From positions 1-42,747 of the IMG/VR virus record IMGVR_UViG_3300045739_000144: a DNA stretch of 42,747 nt. One strand, 5' to 3'. Positions 27,250-37,994 of this stretch are shown one piece after another; position 1 is the first letter of the stretch, and each line of letters begins with the position of its first letter. Below the pieces are notes generated by a model. The model worked only from the letters and a program-made list of their open reading frames with translations, was not told the origin of the DNA and ran no database searches. A program made the translations under genes and the position numbers. This stretch comes from a virus.

Positions 27250-30200
27250 CTACTTGCTGCGCCCGAGGCCCCGGCCCTCGCCGATGCGCCGCACCTCGGG
27301 CAAGCCGAACCGCTTGCGCTGCATCTCGAAGAAGTCGTCGCGCGACTCCTTGATCTCCTCGGGCGTCTTCTCCGCTTCCGCGCGCTGCTTCTCGTCCAGT
27401 TCAAACAACTCGGGGAAGCGTGCCCACATCTCCTCCAGGGTCAACTCGTCGGCGTCCTCGACCGTCGCGTTGCCGCTGGCGATCAGGTACTCCTGCACGC
27501 GCTTGAGGAGCTTCTCGCCCATGTCGTCGAAGAGCTTCTCCTTGTAGTCGGCGTCGAGCGTCTTGTCGCGCGCGTAGCCCTTCATCGTGTCGAGCGTGTC
27601 CTGCATCCGGCGCAGCGCCTTGCGCACGTTGGCGTCCTGCACCTCGTCGAGGTTGATGTGCTGCTCCTTCCAGAACGTGCCGATGTCGAGCACCGTCGGC
27701 AGGAGGTCGCGCTTCTTCTCGCCCAGCCGGTCGATGGGCGATTGGTCAAACGCCTGCATCAGCTTGTTCCACGAGTAGCCGCCCGTGCCCTTGCCGAAGA
27801 AGGCGGGGAAGAGCGGCGGCATGAGCGCGTTGACGAGGAAGCGGATCGTCTTGCGTCGGTACTCGCGCGGCGCCTCCTCGGGCAAGGTGATCTCGTCGCC
27901 CGTGAAGAAGTTCCGGTTGGAGAGAAGCTGGATGCCGATGCCGACGAACGGGTTGAGCGGCAGGTTCAGCACGCGCTTGCCGCCGCTGAACAGACGGTCC
28001 ATCAGGTCGTCGCCCGTGAACAGGTTGTGCAGCCCCGTCACGTACTGCGCCCACGGCATGGCGTTGGTCAGGTTGAGCACGCCGAAGTCTCCCTCCTTCG
28101 AGAGGTAGGGCAGCGGCAGCACCATCGGACCCGTGCGCATCCAGGGCGGGAGGTTCGCCTGCACGAGATCCTCGTCGTCGCCCAGCCCGGTCGCCGCCCA
28201 GAGCGCGCGCCCCAGCGCGTTCCACATCACCCAGGTGAAGACGCCGAAGCGGAACGGACGCTGCGACAGGTGGCGCAGCCCGATGCGAAGCTCCTCGGAA
28301 CGGAAGGTCAGGAAGGCAGGCGTCACCGTGCGCAGCCCGCGGTTGTGCTTGCCCTGCGTGATGAGTGAAGTCCACGCCGTCTCGTAGGTCGGGTAGTTCA
28401 GCCGCACCTCGCGCGCCGCGTCCTCGATGCTCATCTTCTTGAGCATGATCTTCTTCATGGCCGCGCTGACCTTGGGGAAGACATCGGCCATGCGGTAGAA
28501 CCACATCATCCCCAGCGCGCCCGTGCCCGCCTCCATCAGGCGGCCCTTGCCCAGGCGCTCGACGAAGCGCGCCTGCCAGTTGTTCAGCTTCTGGCCCCAG
28601 GTCTTGCCCGGCACGCGCGCGACCTCGTCCACCATCGCTTGCAGTTCGCTGGTCACGGCGTCCGAGGAGATCACGCGCAACTCGATCAGACGGCGGTGCA
28701 GCTTGCCGTGCACCGACTCGGGATCCTTCGCGCTCAAGACCTTCGCGGCCTCGGTGAAGAACTCGTAGTCCCCAGGGTTGAAGTAGGAGATGCCGTCCAT
28801 CTCCATGAAGAGCGAGTTGGAGATGGCATTCCTCAGTTGCGTCGATGGGTTTGCCACAGTTTTCGCCATCTTCCATTGCGAGAGCGCGTAGTCGTGTATC
28901 CGCAGCGCCGTCTCGACGGAGACGAGCGAGGTGTCGCGTTCGCCGAACTCGCCCACCAGCATCTTCTTCAGCTTCGGGTGGACGTAGCGTGCGTTGAGCG
29001 CGCCGTAGCGGGAACCCCTGCGACCCTCGGGCATCTGCTCCCAGCCCTCGACCTCCTTCCCGAACGGAGCGACCATGCGCTCGTTGCGCCCCAGCCGCTG
29101 GAAGAGTTCGAGGTGCGCCTTGACCGCAGCCTGCGAGGCCAGCGCGCGCGCCACCAGCACGCCCGCATCACGCACCTCGCCCAGCGCCTCGCGCACTTCC
29201 TTCGGCAGCGGCTCAATGATCTCGGTGTGCGTCAGCTTCGCGCGCTCCTTGAACAGGCGCTGCGACTCCTTCTTCCCCTCGTAGAACTTCTGCGCGTCCA
29301 GTCGCAACTTGTGCAGCGGGTTGCGCAGGCCTCGGTACTTCGGCGAACGCGGACGGAACGTCTCCCTCTGCGTCGGCCCGCTGCCCGACTGCCACGTGAC
29401 CAGGGCCCCGCCGTCCTTGAGCCAGTAGATGTTCACGTTGCGCGGCGCCTTCTTGCGCAGCGACTCCGTCTCGCGCAGCCGGGCCTGATAGGCCTTCGCC
29501 TCTTCGAGCGTCTTGAACGGCTTGGACTGCGTGCGCCCGCCGCCGTAACGGAAGTCCACCCAGTAGCCGTCGAGACGACGGTGCACTTGCTCGACCTTGT
29601 AGCCGCGCTTGCCTCCCTTGCCCTCCGGCTCGGGCTCGTTGCGCAGACGGCGCGCGAGGATGTCGAGCAGGCCGAAGGCAGCCTTGAACTCCTTCTCCTC
29701 GTAGATGCGCGGCAGCCACTCGCTGACCGTCTGCCCGTCCTCCACGCGCGACCAGCGACCGCGCGTGTTCTCGGTCATGTGCCCGAGGCGCACCATCTCG
29801 TACTGCCCGGCCGTGATCAGGTCGCGCAGCCGCACCGCTGCCTCGGCCTGCTCGCGGCCGATGGCGTTCTCGATGTGCGCGCGCGTGACCTTGCCGACGG
29901 CTGCCACATCCTCGCCCGTGAAGAAGCGCACGAGCACCTCGTTGCGCACCGGGTCGAGCGGCTTGCCGTCAGGCCCCGTGCCCATGCGCTGGATGTACTT
30001 GAACGCCACCCATTGCGCCGCGCTCTTCGCCGCCTCCGCGTCCGCGATCTGCGCTTGCACCTCCATCGCGATCTTGAAGGGGTCGGTGATGCCGTTCTTG
30101 ATCAGGTTGCTCACGGCTGCGCCGACGTTGACCGGCGGCTTGCCGAAGATCGCGCGCGCTGCGCTGGTCAGGAAGGAGGCCACCCAGCCGGTGGGCTTGA

Positions 30201-33200
30201 GCACGCCGTAGGTCAGCGCGCCCCGGCCCAGCCCGGCCAGACGCTTGGGCACCTTGAGCTTGCGCAGCGGCGCATCGACCAGATCGGTGATGCCCTCGCG
30301 CCCGAGGAGCTTGTCGTGCACGAAGCCCCACGAGCGCGCCAGCATCCGCAGCGTGCCCGGCCCCTCGTCCAGCCCGGCGAAGAGCGAGTTGAGCTTCGTC
30401 GGCGACGGGCGCTTCACATCCTTCTGGAAGTAGTCGTAGATGGCGGCGTCGGCTTCCGCGCGGTTGCCTTCGAGCAGGACGCGCGCCTCCTCCGCGCTGA
30501 CGGCGATCGGCTTGTTGCGGAACAGGTCGTCGAAGACCTTGCGCACTTGCTTGGGCACGCGCGGCAGGGTCTTGATGCTTTCGTAGGTGTCGCGCACCGA
30601 CGCGCTCAGGACGGCGAAGGCGTCGCGCAGTTCCGTCGTCGGCGCACGCCCGTCGGCCACGTAGCGTTCCATCATGCGCGCCAGCGTTTCGTGCTGGTGC
30701 GTCGTCCACTCCAGCGGGTCTGCGCTCTTCGCGTTCAGCGTCTTCGCGAGCCGCTGACGCGACGCCTCGGGCAGGGTCCAGACGAAGACATGACCGAGGA
30801 GTTCGTGGATCGCCGTCGTCGCGTCGGCGTGCTCGGTGAAGTAGACCTCGAAACCGCCGCGGTTGAGGAAGCGCGTCAGACCCTTGACCACGCCGTGGTG
30901 CACGTGCTCAGGCTTGGTCGTCGGCTCGTTGAGCTTGTCGATGAAGTCGAGGATCTCGCGCGGCACCTTGCGCTGCGCCAGCACGATGTCGCGCGCGAAC
31001 TCGCGGCCCGTCGTCCGGTCGTAGCGACCGAAGCCGCCCGGCAGGCGCGGGCTCGCGATGGTCACGCCGTAGGGACGCATCCGCGCGACGACCCGCTGTT
31101 GCGCATCGGTCAGCTTGGCCCCGCCCACCTCCACGTTGAAGCTGCCATCGCGCTGCACCCGCATCACGCGCGCCACGTTGGTGCGCTCCATGAAGCCCAC
31201 GAGGTCACGCTCGCGCGCACCCTTGCCCTCGAAGATCTTCATGCCCAGCTTCTCGAAGATCTCGCGGGCCTGCATCGAGTGCGTGCCGCCCTGCATCGGG
31301 ATGAAGCGTCCCTCCGGGGTGATCCAGCCCGTGCCCAGGTCGCGGCTCTCCTTGCCGAGAAGCTCGATGGCGCGCTCGGCGTCGAACTCGCCCTCGGGCG
31401 GACGGTACTTGCGGCGGGCCTCGCGCTGCTTCTCGAACGCCTTCTCGCGCTTGCCGGGCTTGAGCTTGCCGCGCGCGATGCCTCGGTTCGCCGCCGCCTG
31501 CGTGATCGCACCGCGCCGGGCCAGGGCGTTGAGGGCCTCCTGCACGTAGCCCTGGCGGGCGAAGCTCTTCTCGAAGTCGGCGCGCACCTCCCTGGTGCGG
31601 GCCTTGGCCTCGAACTGCGTGGTGCCGACGACGGTGCCGTCGTCCAGGCGCCACTCGTACTTGCCCTCACCCACCTCGACGTACTGCATCCGCTCGGTGA
31701 TGCCGATGTCGCGCCCGCTCTTGGGATCGATGAACTCGTACAGCGCGTGCTGGCTCTCGCGCCGTCCGACCTCGGCAGCCTCGAAGGCAGCGCGCGCACC
31801 ATCGAACTGAGCGACGGCGTCGAGGTAGAAAGTGCCGGACTCCTTGTCGAGCCAGACGCCGCGATGGTGCCCCGGCTTGAGGACATGCTGGATGGTGTCC
31901 TCGTAGAACTCGCGGAACGCTGCCTCGGCTTCTGCCTCCGACATCGTGCGCGGGTCGAGCACACGCCCGCGCCGCGCATCCGTCGTGACGATGATGCCGC
32001 TCGTGACGAGCGTGCCGTCCTTGGCGATCGTCGCGCCGCCTTCGCCCTCTGCTAGGGCTTGCGCGATGACGGAGCGGAAGGCTTCCCAGTCCGCTTGGCC
32101 TTGCGCCACAAGCTCATCATACGACTGACGAACTCGTCCTCGCCCAAGCTGTTGTCCCCGACGATCTCCAGATGCACGCCCGAGTCCTGCTTGGAACTCC
32201 TCTTCGGTGAGGAAGTCTCCGAGGGCTCGGTCGGCGAGGGCTGCTCGCTTGGGCTCCGGCTTAGGAACCCGTCCAGCGGCAGCGGCTCGGAGAGCTTCTG
32301 CTCCTGTAGCCACTTCTTCGCGCGCTCTAGCCCAGCGGTGTTCTCGCGAAGCGACCGCGCCCGTTGCTCGTTCTGTTCCCGAGATGTCAACCTCGCCGAT
32401 GTCTCGGGATCGGACGGGTTCGAGCCCTCGCGACCGGACGAGTTCTTGCGCGGCTTGGGCATAGTCCTGTGCCTCCGGGGGCTTGGCCCCGAACTCGGCG
32501 ACGAGTTCGTGCTCATGGTACCAGTCCGCAGCCTGGAGGTCGCGCATTGTGACGCCGTAGATCTCGGCGGCGCGACGGGCTGCCTCCTTCCAGAGCGTGC
32601 GCTGGATGCGCCCCTCGGGCGATTCGAGGAACTCGCCCGTCTCGCGATAGGACTGGCCCAGGCGGCGGTTGTTGGCCCGTGCGACCCATTGGTCGGCGGT
32701 GTAGTCGTCGATCTGGTTCTGGTTCAGGTAGAAGGGGCCGCCCTTCATGCCCATGACGTAAGCGCCGGGGTGCAGCCCCGGGTCCGACCTCGTGATGATC
32801 TTCGGGTCGGCGTTCCACTTGTAGATCTCGGAGGCCGGATGCTCGGTGAGCATCCAGCGGATGACCTCGTCCCACGAGCCCATCGCTTCGCGCATCCGGT
32901 TGAGGCGCGCAATCCCCTTCTCGACCGGCTCCGCACGGTACGTCCACCCGATGCCGCTCTCCTGCCGCATGGGCATCGGCCCGGTGCGATCACCCCATGC
33001 CTCCCACACACGCACCGCCGCGTTGAAGTTCGTCTTGGGCTCGTTGCCGAAGCTCGTCACCGTCTGCACGAGCAGGAACGTGTTCCACGTAACGTCGAAG
33101 GTGCGGTCCTTGCCGTCGATCTTGACCGTGACCTGGGTGTCGTTCTCCGGCAGCAACTCGGGGAAGATCTTGCCGAGGTTGAGGCGCTCCAGCTTCATCA

Positions 33201-36200
33201 TCTGGTCGTACCAGCCGAAGCCGTTCACCTTGCCCCATTGCACGTGGTCGATCACATCTTCGAGCAGCCGTCGCGTCAGCACGTTGATGACGCGCTCGGC
33301 GTTGGCAGGATCCTTCTGGTAGAGCTTGAGCCAGTTCTCGTCGCCCAGCTTCTCGCGCATCGCGCGGTAGATCCCGGCGTACACATCATCGACGAGCACC
33401 TCGCCGCGCTTGCCGGTCGGAATGATCTCGATGCGCGCGCCGCCCAGGTCGCGCTTGTAGACCTCTTGGAAGAGATCGTGCGCACCGGGATGCGTGCCCG
33501 CGCCGACGCCCCGGATGTTGCGCGCCACGAACTCCTCGACCGGCTCTCCGGTGCGCTCACCCCAGGCCCGCGCCGCGTTCTCGACCATGGTCATCACGGC
33601 ATCGACCTGACGGTCCACCATGTTCGTGTACTTCGTCAGCGCGTCGCGCAGGTTCTCCAGGGTGTACCCCGAGATGTCCTCGCCCGGCTCGGGCCCGTAC
33701 TTCCAGTTGAGCCTCTTGCCGTCGGGCGTGATGATGTCGTCGTCGGGCATCCGCACATCGAAGTGACGCGAAGCGAGCAGCACCATGGACTCGTTGGCGA
33801 GGTCGTTGATGCGCGCGTGCCGCTGGTGACGGACCTCCTTCTCGGAGAGCGTGAGCAGCCGAAGCTGCCCCTCCTGATCGACGGCGAGCACCGACTCCGA
33901 ACCGTCCTTCCACCGCTGCGAGGTGATCGTCGCGTAGCCCTCGCGCTCGGCGAACAACGTGGCTTCCTGGGCCTCGATGTCGGGGACCGCCCTGGTGTCG
34001 GCCTCGGCCTCCGCGTGCCGCCCCAGCCGGTTGCGGAACTCGCTGCGGCGCGTGGCGCGCTCATCGCGCGGAAGCTCGTCGAAGCTGCGCCAGACCTCCA
34101 CCTCCTTGGGCGAGAGCATCCTGATCTCGGGGCCGCGCTGGTGACCGGGGCCGCGCTCGTACAGACGGATGTTGCCGTCGGGCTCCTCGACGTAGATCGC
34201 GCGCTCGTAGCGTTCGAGGTCGGTGCCCGCAGGACGCACCCGCCCCGTCGGACGGTACGGGCCCTCGATGTGCGCCCGGTCGCCCGTCACACGCACGGGC
34301 AGTTCCTTGACCTCCTTCGTCGCGCGCACCACGGCGTCGCCCTGCGCCATGCCGCCGTCGGTCAGTTCCTTCACGCGCTGCGTGAACCAGTCCACGCGGC
34401 CCTCGCTGAAGATCATCTCCAGCGGGATCTCCACATCGTTGAGGTCGCCGTCCTTGGCCTTGCGCGACTCCAGGGCTTCTTCGAGGAAGCGGATGCCGTC
34501 CTCTTCCGTCAGCGTCTTGCGCTGGCGCATCGTCTCGCGGATGCGTTTGGCCGTCTCGGCATCGATGCGGTCCACCGCACGCGCGAGCGCCTCGGCACGC
34601 ACCACGCCCTCGCGCAGGACCGGCGGCATGAACTCGTTGCCCGCGCCGTAGACGCGGGTGCGCATCATCTTCCACGTGCCGTGCGCTCCGAACATCAGGC
34701 CCATGCCCAGCCCGTGCGCGAGCGTCTCCTCGTTGATCAGGGACTCGCCCGCCAGCGCGCGTTTGAGACGGTCCTGCTCCGTCGAGAAGATCAGGTCGTC
34801 GGCGATGGTCGCGAAGTTCGAGGCCAGCGTCATACCGACGGCTTCGGCGAACATACCGCGCGCGTAGGCTGGGGTGCTATCGGCGAGCGCACGCAGGAAG
34901 CCGTAGACCTTGGGCGTCGCTGCCTTGCCGATGCTGGCGGCGTATCGCTTGGCGTGCGCACTCCACGCACCCTCGCCGCGCGCCAAGCCCATGGTGCGCG
35001 CCAGCGGCATGGCCGCACCGAAGAGCGACAGGTGGAACGCCTCGCGCCCCTTGCCTCCCAGGCCCTTGAGTAGGTCGAACCGCCCCTCCTCGTCGTAGAA
35101 GCTGCCGTTGAGCATCCCGTAGGTGCCCATGCCCAGGACGCTGCCCCAGTAGCTCGCCGTGGCCTGGGAGAGGCCCGCCTTGACCATGCCCTGCGTGATG
35201 CGCGAGGAGAGCGCGTGCACCCCGACGAGGAACGGCAGCGTCTCGATGACCTCGCTGCCCAGCTTCTCGGCGAAGCTCGCCTGCTCGCGGAATGCACGCG
35301 CCGCCCGGTCCTTGCGCTCGGGCGTAAGTGCATTGAGTTCGTCGATCCAGTTCAGGTTGACGATGCCTGCCGACCCGACTTGAGTCGCGCCCGTGACGGT
35401 TAGATGGATGCCGCGCAGCACCCACGATTCGAGCCACTTCGCCTTCTCTTGGTAGATGACATCCTCGTTGGCCTCGGCCACGCGATAGATCTGTTGCGCG
35501 TAGCGGACGAAGAGATGCGCAAGCTGTTCGTCGGCCTCCTTGTCGCCCGCTTGGAAGCGCAGGAAGTTCTCGGTGAACGCCTCCTCGGTGAGGCCGCGCT
35601 GGTCGAGGTCGTCGCGCAGGGCGCGGATGCCCTCTTGGATCACGTACACCGACGAGGGCGGGATGCTCACCTGTTCGTGACCGGCGGCCCCGATCGCGCG
35701 TCCCATGCGCGTGCCGCTGCGGCGGTGCGGGCGCAACGTCAGCGCACCCATGCCGCGCTCGTCGGGCAGGGCTCGACCACCTCCCTTCTCGCTACCGTCG
35801 TACTGGTTGCGCCCGCGTTCGTAGTGCGCGTGGAAGAGATCCCTCATCAGCGCGTTCACGCGCTGGTTCAGCTTGTTCTCCGCAGTCAGCGAGTCCTGCG
35901 CTTCCTCCTCGAACTGGGTTCCTGCGCGCGTGCCGCTCTCCAGTTCGTCGTAGGTCGGCACGTGCCCGCCGCGAAGCAGCGCCATGTCCACCATGGCGGG
36001 CTGCGGGCTGAAGGCCTCGCCCAGCGGCGCGTCGTCGGCTTGGACCGCGCCACGGCGCACGCCCCAGTCGTAGATCGCTTGCGCCTGCTCGGGCGAGAGA
36101 TCGCGACGCTCGCCGTCGGCGTCGGTGTACGCCCAGGCGCGACCGCCCAACGTGTGATCGACGCCGAGAAGCTCGCGCACGCCGATGTACTCGGTCGGCA

Positions 36201-36468
36201 TCTTGAGCGGGGTGCGCTCGTAGCGTGCACCGAAGAAGTGCTCGGGCACGCGGCGGTGCCAGTCGGGCTGCACGCTGCCGTAGCCGAACTGCCCGATGCC
36301 GCGTTCCTGCTCCGCGCGCTTCTGGCGCTGCTTGAGCCAGTCGAGCACGGCGTCGCCCGCGCTCTCCTGCTCCTGCGGGTCGTCCTTGGTGACCGCATCG
36401 GCGGGCGATGTTGGCTTGACCTCGGTGCCGCCGCGCTTCTTGAGCCATTCCTCCAGTTCGTCGCTCAT
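27250..36468 (-). CDS. giant polyvalent/internal virion protein with metallopeptidase-like domain
   Basis: The 3072 aa protein starts MSDELEEWLKKRGGTEVKPT. It is preceded by two smaller probable internal proteins, as in T7 gp14-gp15-gp16. Around residues 410-600 are hydrophobic helices (EVIETLPFLVGVHALSSRIT; ASYWGSVLGMGTYGMLNGSF), possibly for membrane insertion. HELLGH at 1888-1893, followed by THQHETLARMMERYVADGRA, resembles the HExGH metallopeptidase domain of phage polyvalent proteins, with one extra residue in the motif. Near 2540, WKMAKTVANPSTQLRNAISN matches another polyvalent-protein segment. The C-terminal 500 residues include further hydrophobic helices. The protein is expected to be ejected with DNA and to act in the envelope or cytoplasm. 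ATG at 36468 overlaps the upstream stop. Confidence 0.75.
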   Translation of the reverse strand: MSDELEEWLKKRGGTEVKPTSPADAVTKDDPQEQESAGDAVLDWLKQRQKRAEQERGIGQFGYGSVQPDWHRRVPEHFFGARYERTPLKMPTEYIGVRELLGVDHTLGGRAWAYTDADGERRDLSPEQAQAIYDWGVRRGAVQADDAPLGEAFSPQPAMVDMALLRGGHVPTYDELESGTRAGTQFEEEAQDSLTAENKLNQRVNALMRDLFHAHYERGRNQYDGSEKGGGRALPDERGMGALTLRPHRRSGTRMGRAIGAAGHEQVSIPPSSVYVIQEGIRALRDDLDQRGLTEEAFTENFLRFQAGDKEADEQLAHLFVRYAQQIYRVAEANEDVIYQEKAKWLESWVLRGIHLTVTGATQVGSAGIVNLNWIDELNALTPERKDRAARAFREQASFAEKLGSEVIETLPFLVGVHALSSRITQGMVKAGLSQATASYWGSVLGMGTYGMLNGSFYDEEGRFDLLKGLGGKGREAFHLSLFGAAMPLARTMGLARGEGAWSAHAKRYAASIGKAATPKVYGFLRALADSTPAYARGMFAEAVGMTLASNFATIADDLIFSTEQDRLKRALAGESLINEETLAHGLGMGLMFGAHGTWKMMRTRVYGAGNEFMPPVLREGVVRAEALARAVDRIDAETAKRIRETMRQRKTLTEEDGIRFLEEALESRKAKDGDLNDVEIPLEMIFSEGRVDWFTQRVKELTDGGMAQGDAVVRATKEVKELPVRVTGDRAHIEGPYRPTGRVRPAGTDLERYERAIYVEEPDGNIRLYERGPGHQRGPEIRMLSPKEVEVWRSFDELPRDERATRRSEFRNRLGRHAEAEADTRAVPDIEAQEATLFAEREGYATITSQRWKDGSESVLAVDQEGQLRLLTLSEKEVRHQRHARINDLANESMVLLASRHFDVRMPDDDIITPDGKRLNWKYGPEPGEDISGYTLENLRDALTKYTNMVDRQVDAVMTMVENAARAWGERTGEPVEEFVARNIRGVGAGTHPGAHDLFQEVYKRDLGGARIEIIPTGKRGEVLVDDVYAGIYRAMREKLGDENWLKLYQKDPANAERVINVLTRRLLEDVIDHVQWGKVNGFGWYDQMMKLERLNLGKIFPELLPENDTQVTVKIDGKDRTFDVTWNTFLLVQTVTSFGNEPKTNFNAAVRVWEAWGDRTGPMPMRQESGIGWTYRAEPVEKGIARLNRMREAMGSWDEVIRWMLTEHPASEIYKWNADPKIITRSDPGLHPGAYVMGMKGGPFYLNQNQIDDYTADQWVARANNRRLGQSYRETGEFLESPEGRIQRTLWKEAARRAAEIYGVTMRDLQAADWYHEHELVAEFGAKPPEAQDYAQAAQELVRSRGLEPVRSRDIGEVDISGTERATGAVASREHRWARAREEVATGAEALRAAAAGRVPKPEPKRAALADRALGDFLTEEEFQAGLGRASGDRRGQQLGRGRVRQSYDELVAQGQADWEAFRSVIAQALAEGEGGATIAKDGTLVTSGIIVTTDARRGRVLDPRTMSEAEAEAAFREFYEDTIQHVLKPGHHRGVWLDKESGTFYLDAVAQFDGARAAFEAAEVGRRESQHALYEFIDPKSGRDIGITERMQYVEVGEGKYEWRLDDGTVVGTTQFEAKARTREVRADFEKSFARQGYVQEALNALARRGAITQAAANRGIARGKLKPGKREKAFEKQREARRKYRPPEGEFDAERAIELLGKESRDLGTGWITPEGRFIPMQGGTHSMQAREIFEKLGMKIFEGKGARERDLVGFMERTNVARVMRVQRDGSFNVEVGGAKLTDAQQRVVARMRPYGVTIASPRLPGGFGRYDRTTGREFARDIVLAQRKVPREILDFIDKLNEPTTKPEHVHHGVVKGLTRFLNRGGFEVYFTEHADATTAIHELLGHVFVWTLPEASRQRLAKTLNAKSADPLEWTTHQHETLARMMERYVADGRAPTTELRDAFAVLSASVRDTYESIKTLPRVPKQVRKVFDDLFRNKPIAVSAEEARVLLEGNRAEADAAIYDYFQKDVKRPSPTKLNSLFAGLDEGPGTLRMLARSWGFVHDKLLGREGITDLVDAPLRKLKVPKRLAGLGRGALTYGVLKPTGWVASFLTSAARAIFGKPPVNVGAAVSNLIKNGITDPFKIAMEVQAQIADAEAAKSAAQWVAFKYIQRMGTGPDGKPLDPVRNEVLVRFFTGEDVAAVGKVTRAHIENAIGREQAEAAVRLRDLITAGQYEMVRLGHMTENTRGRWSRVEDGQTVSEWLPRIYEEKEFKAAFGLLDILARRLRNEPEPEGKGGKRGYKVEQVHRRLDGYWVDFRYGGGRTQSKPFKTLEEAKAYQARLRETESLRKKAPRNVNIYWLKDGGALVTWQSGSGPTQRETFRPRSPKYRGLRNPLHKLRLDAQKFYEGKKESQRLFKERAKLTHTEIIEPLPKEVREALGEVRDAGVLVARALASQAAVKAHLELFQRLGRNERMVAPFGKEVEGWEQMPEGRRGSRYGALNARYVHPKLKKMLVGEFGERDTSLVSVETALRIHDYALSQWKMAKTVANPSTQLRNAISNSLFMEMDGISYFNPGDYEFFTEAAKVLSAKDPESVHGKLHRRLIELRVISSDAVTSELQAMVDEVARVPGKTWGQKLNNWQARFVERLGKGRLMEAGTGALGMMWFYRMADVFPKVSAAMKKIMLKKMSIEDAAREVRLNYPTYETAWTSLITQGKHNRGLRTVTPAFLTFRSEELRIGLRHLSQRPFRFGVFTWVMWNALGRALWAATGLGDDEDLVQANLPPWMRTGPMVLPLPYLSKEGDFGVLNLTNAMPWAQYVTGLHNLFTGDDLMDRLFSGGKRVLNLPLNPFVGIGIQLLSNRNFFTGDEITLPEEAPREYRRKTIRFLVNALMPPLFPAFFGKGTGGYSWNKLMQAFDQSPIDRLGEKKRDLLPTVLDIGTFWKEQHINLDEVQDANVRKALRRMQDTLDTMKGYARDKTLDADYKEKLFDDMGEKLLKRVQEYLIASGNATVEDADELTLEEMWARFPELFELDEKQRAEAEKTPEEIKESRDDFFEMQRKRFGLPEVRRIGEGRGLGRSK

Positions 36469-37994
36469 CGCAGCACCAGGGCGCGGAGCCTCTGCTTCTC
36501 TTCCGCCGTCGCCTTGCGCTTTAAGTCCTTCTCGAACTCGGCGACCAGGGCGTCGTAGTGCTCCCGGGGGCTCATGCGCCGGGCGACGCCCTTCGTCATG
36601 CGGAACTTGTTCTTGGCGAGATCGTCGAGCGCCTCGCTCAGCCGCTTGCCCGCAGCGTCGTTCGGAATCTCATCAGGGAACTGGAGAATGCGCTCCACAT
36701 CCCGCTTGGTCAGATCCTTGAGCCAGTTCGTCACATCGCCGCGCTCGCCCCAGGCGCGCTCGTCGTAGATGTCGGACAAGCCGTCGCCGTCGCCGATCCT
36801 CTTGAAGAGGTCGCCGACCTCGCCGCGCGCCGTCTCGTGCTCCTCGGTGAGCGTCTCCTCGCGCTTGCGCAGGCGATCCTCTTCTGCGCGCGCGTCCTTG
36901 GCCTTCTTCTCCTCGGCCTTGCCCTCGGCCTCGGCGCGCTTGAGCTTGAGCGCGTCCTCCTGCATGAACTGCTCGTAGAGCATGAAGGGGTCAGGCGAGG
37001 TTTCGAGCGCCGCCTTGCGCTCCGGGGTCTTGGCGATGAGGGTGCTGTTCCTGTAGAGAGTGAGCGCAGTCTCCCGACGACGCCCAAGCTCCTCGGCATC
37101 CGCCGTGCGCTGCCACGCGCGCGTCTGCTCGTAGTCGGCCGCGCGCGTCGCAAGCCGCTCGCGCCGGTTGCGCTCGGCCTCTTCGAGCCGCTGCCGGTTG
37201 CCCTTGATGTCGGCGTACTCCTGCAGCGCCATCGCGTTCTTCGTGCGCGCACGGGTGAGCCGCATCACGGCACGGTTCATCTTCTTGCGCGTCTCGGGGT
37301 CGTCGATCTTGCCCTTGCGCTTGAGGGCCTCGGCGAGCAGGCCCTCCGCGCCGTCGAGCAGCGCCTTCTCGTCGCCGAGGGCCTTGCGGATCGCGGCGTC
37401 GTAACCAGCGTGCAGGATGTCACCCACATCGCCCGGCCCGTAGGTGCCCGGCGCGTCGTCGGCCTTCGAGAGATCCGGCACGCCGATGCCCGCCATGGGC
37501 GGCACGTACAGGCGCTCGGCTCGCGCACGCTCCTGCGCCGCCTGCGCCCGCAACTGCTCCGCGGCATCCGCCTGCGCCAGGGCCTCCATCACCGGGACGA
37601 GGTTCTCGGCAGCCATCGAGGCTTGCTGGCTGGCCTCGGCCGTTCGCTCCTGCGCGTGGTGCTTGCCGCGCGCTTCCAGTTCCGCCTTGATGCGCGCGAC
37701 CATGCCCTTCTGCCGCTCCTCCTCCTCCTTGAGGTTGAAGCCGTGGCGCATCCGCATCAGTTCCTTCTCGCGCTGGAACGCCGTGGCGCGCGTCTTGTCC
37801 TCCTGCTTGCGCTGCCCGATGAGGTGCAGTCCCTTGCCGATCGCCTCGCCCGCATAGAGCAGCCCACGCTGCCACGCTTCGCCCTGCGCCTTGCCGCCCT
37901 CGAAGATCAGACGCGCCGTCTCAGCCGTCGCACGCGCATCCCACCACGGCGTCTGGCCCAGGCGCAGCGTCGGGTTCTCTTGGCGGATGGGCAT
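36465..37994 (-). CDS. internal virion (ejection) protein, coiled-coil rich
   Basis: The 509 aa protein starts MPIRQENPTLRLGQTPWWDA. It is highly charged and helical (KQEDKTRATAFQREKELMRM; EERQKGMVARIKAELEARGK; AEAEGKAEEKKAKDARAEED), with an organised domain around residues 150-250 (VPPMAGIGVPDLSKADDAPG). It lies between the 239 aa and 3072 aa genes and matches T7 gp15 in position and character. These proteins form part of the ejectosome across the periplasm. No enzymatic motif is seen. The stop overlaps the start of the giant gene (ATGA), giving coupled translation. Confidence 0.65.
   Translation of the reverse strand: MPIRQENPTLRLGQTPWWDARATAETARLIFEGGKAQGEAWQRGLLYAGEAIGKGLHLIGQRKQEDKTRATAFQREKELMRMRHGFNLKEEEERQKGMVARIKAELEARGKHHAQERTAEASQQASMAAENLVPVMEALAQADAAEQLRAQAAQERARAERLYVPPMAGIGVPDLSKADDAPGTYGPGDVGDILHAGYDAAIRKALGDEKALLDGAEGLLAEALKRKGKIDDPETRKKMNRAVMRLTRARTKNAMALQEYADIKGNRQRLEEAERNRRERLATRAADYEQTRAWQRTADAEELGRRRETALTLYRNSTLIAKTPERKAALETSPDPFMLYEQFMQEDALKLKRAEAEGKAEEKKAKDARAEEDRLRKREETLTEEHETARGEVGDLFKRIGDGDGLSDIYDERAWGERGDVTNWLKDLTKRDVERILQFPDEIPNDAAGKRLSEALDDLAKNKFRMTKGVARRMSPREHYDALVAEFEKDLKRKATAEEKQRLRALVLR

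Noticed and set aside
28639-32055. Very long plus-strand open frame (over 1100 codons) opposite the giant gene, with another of about 1000 codons at 32059-35073
   Set aside because: Both are antisense to the 3072-residue gene and are rich in Arg, His, Leu and Val in the pattern of chance frames in GC-rich DNA. No ribosome binding site or recognisable domain is present.
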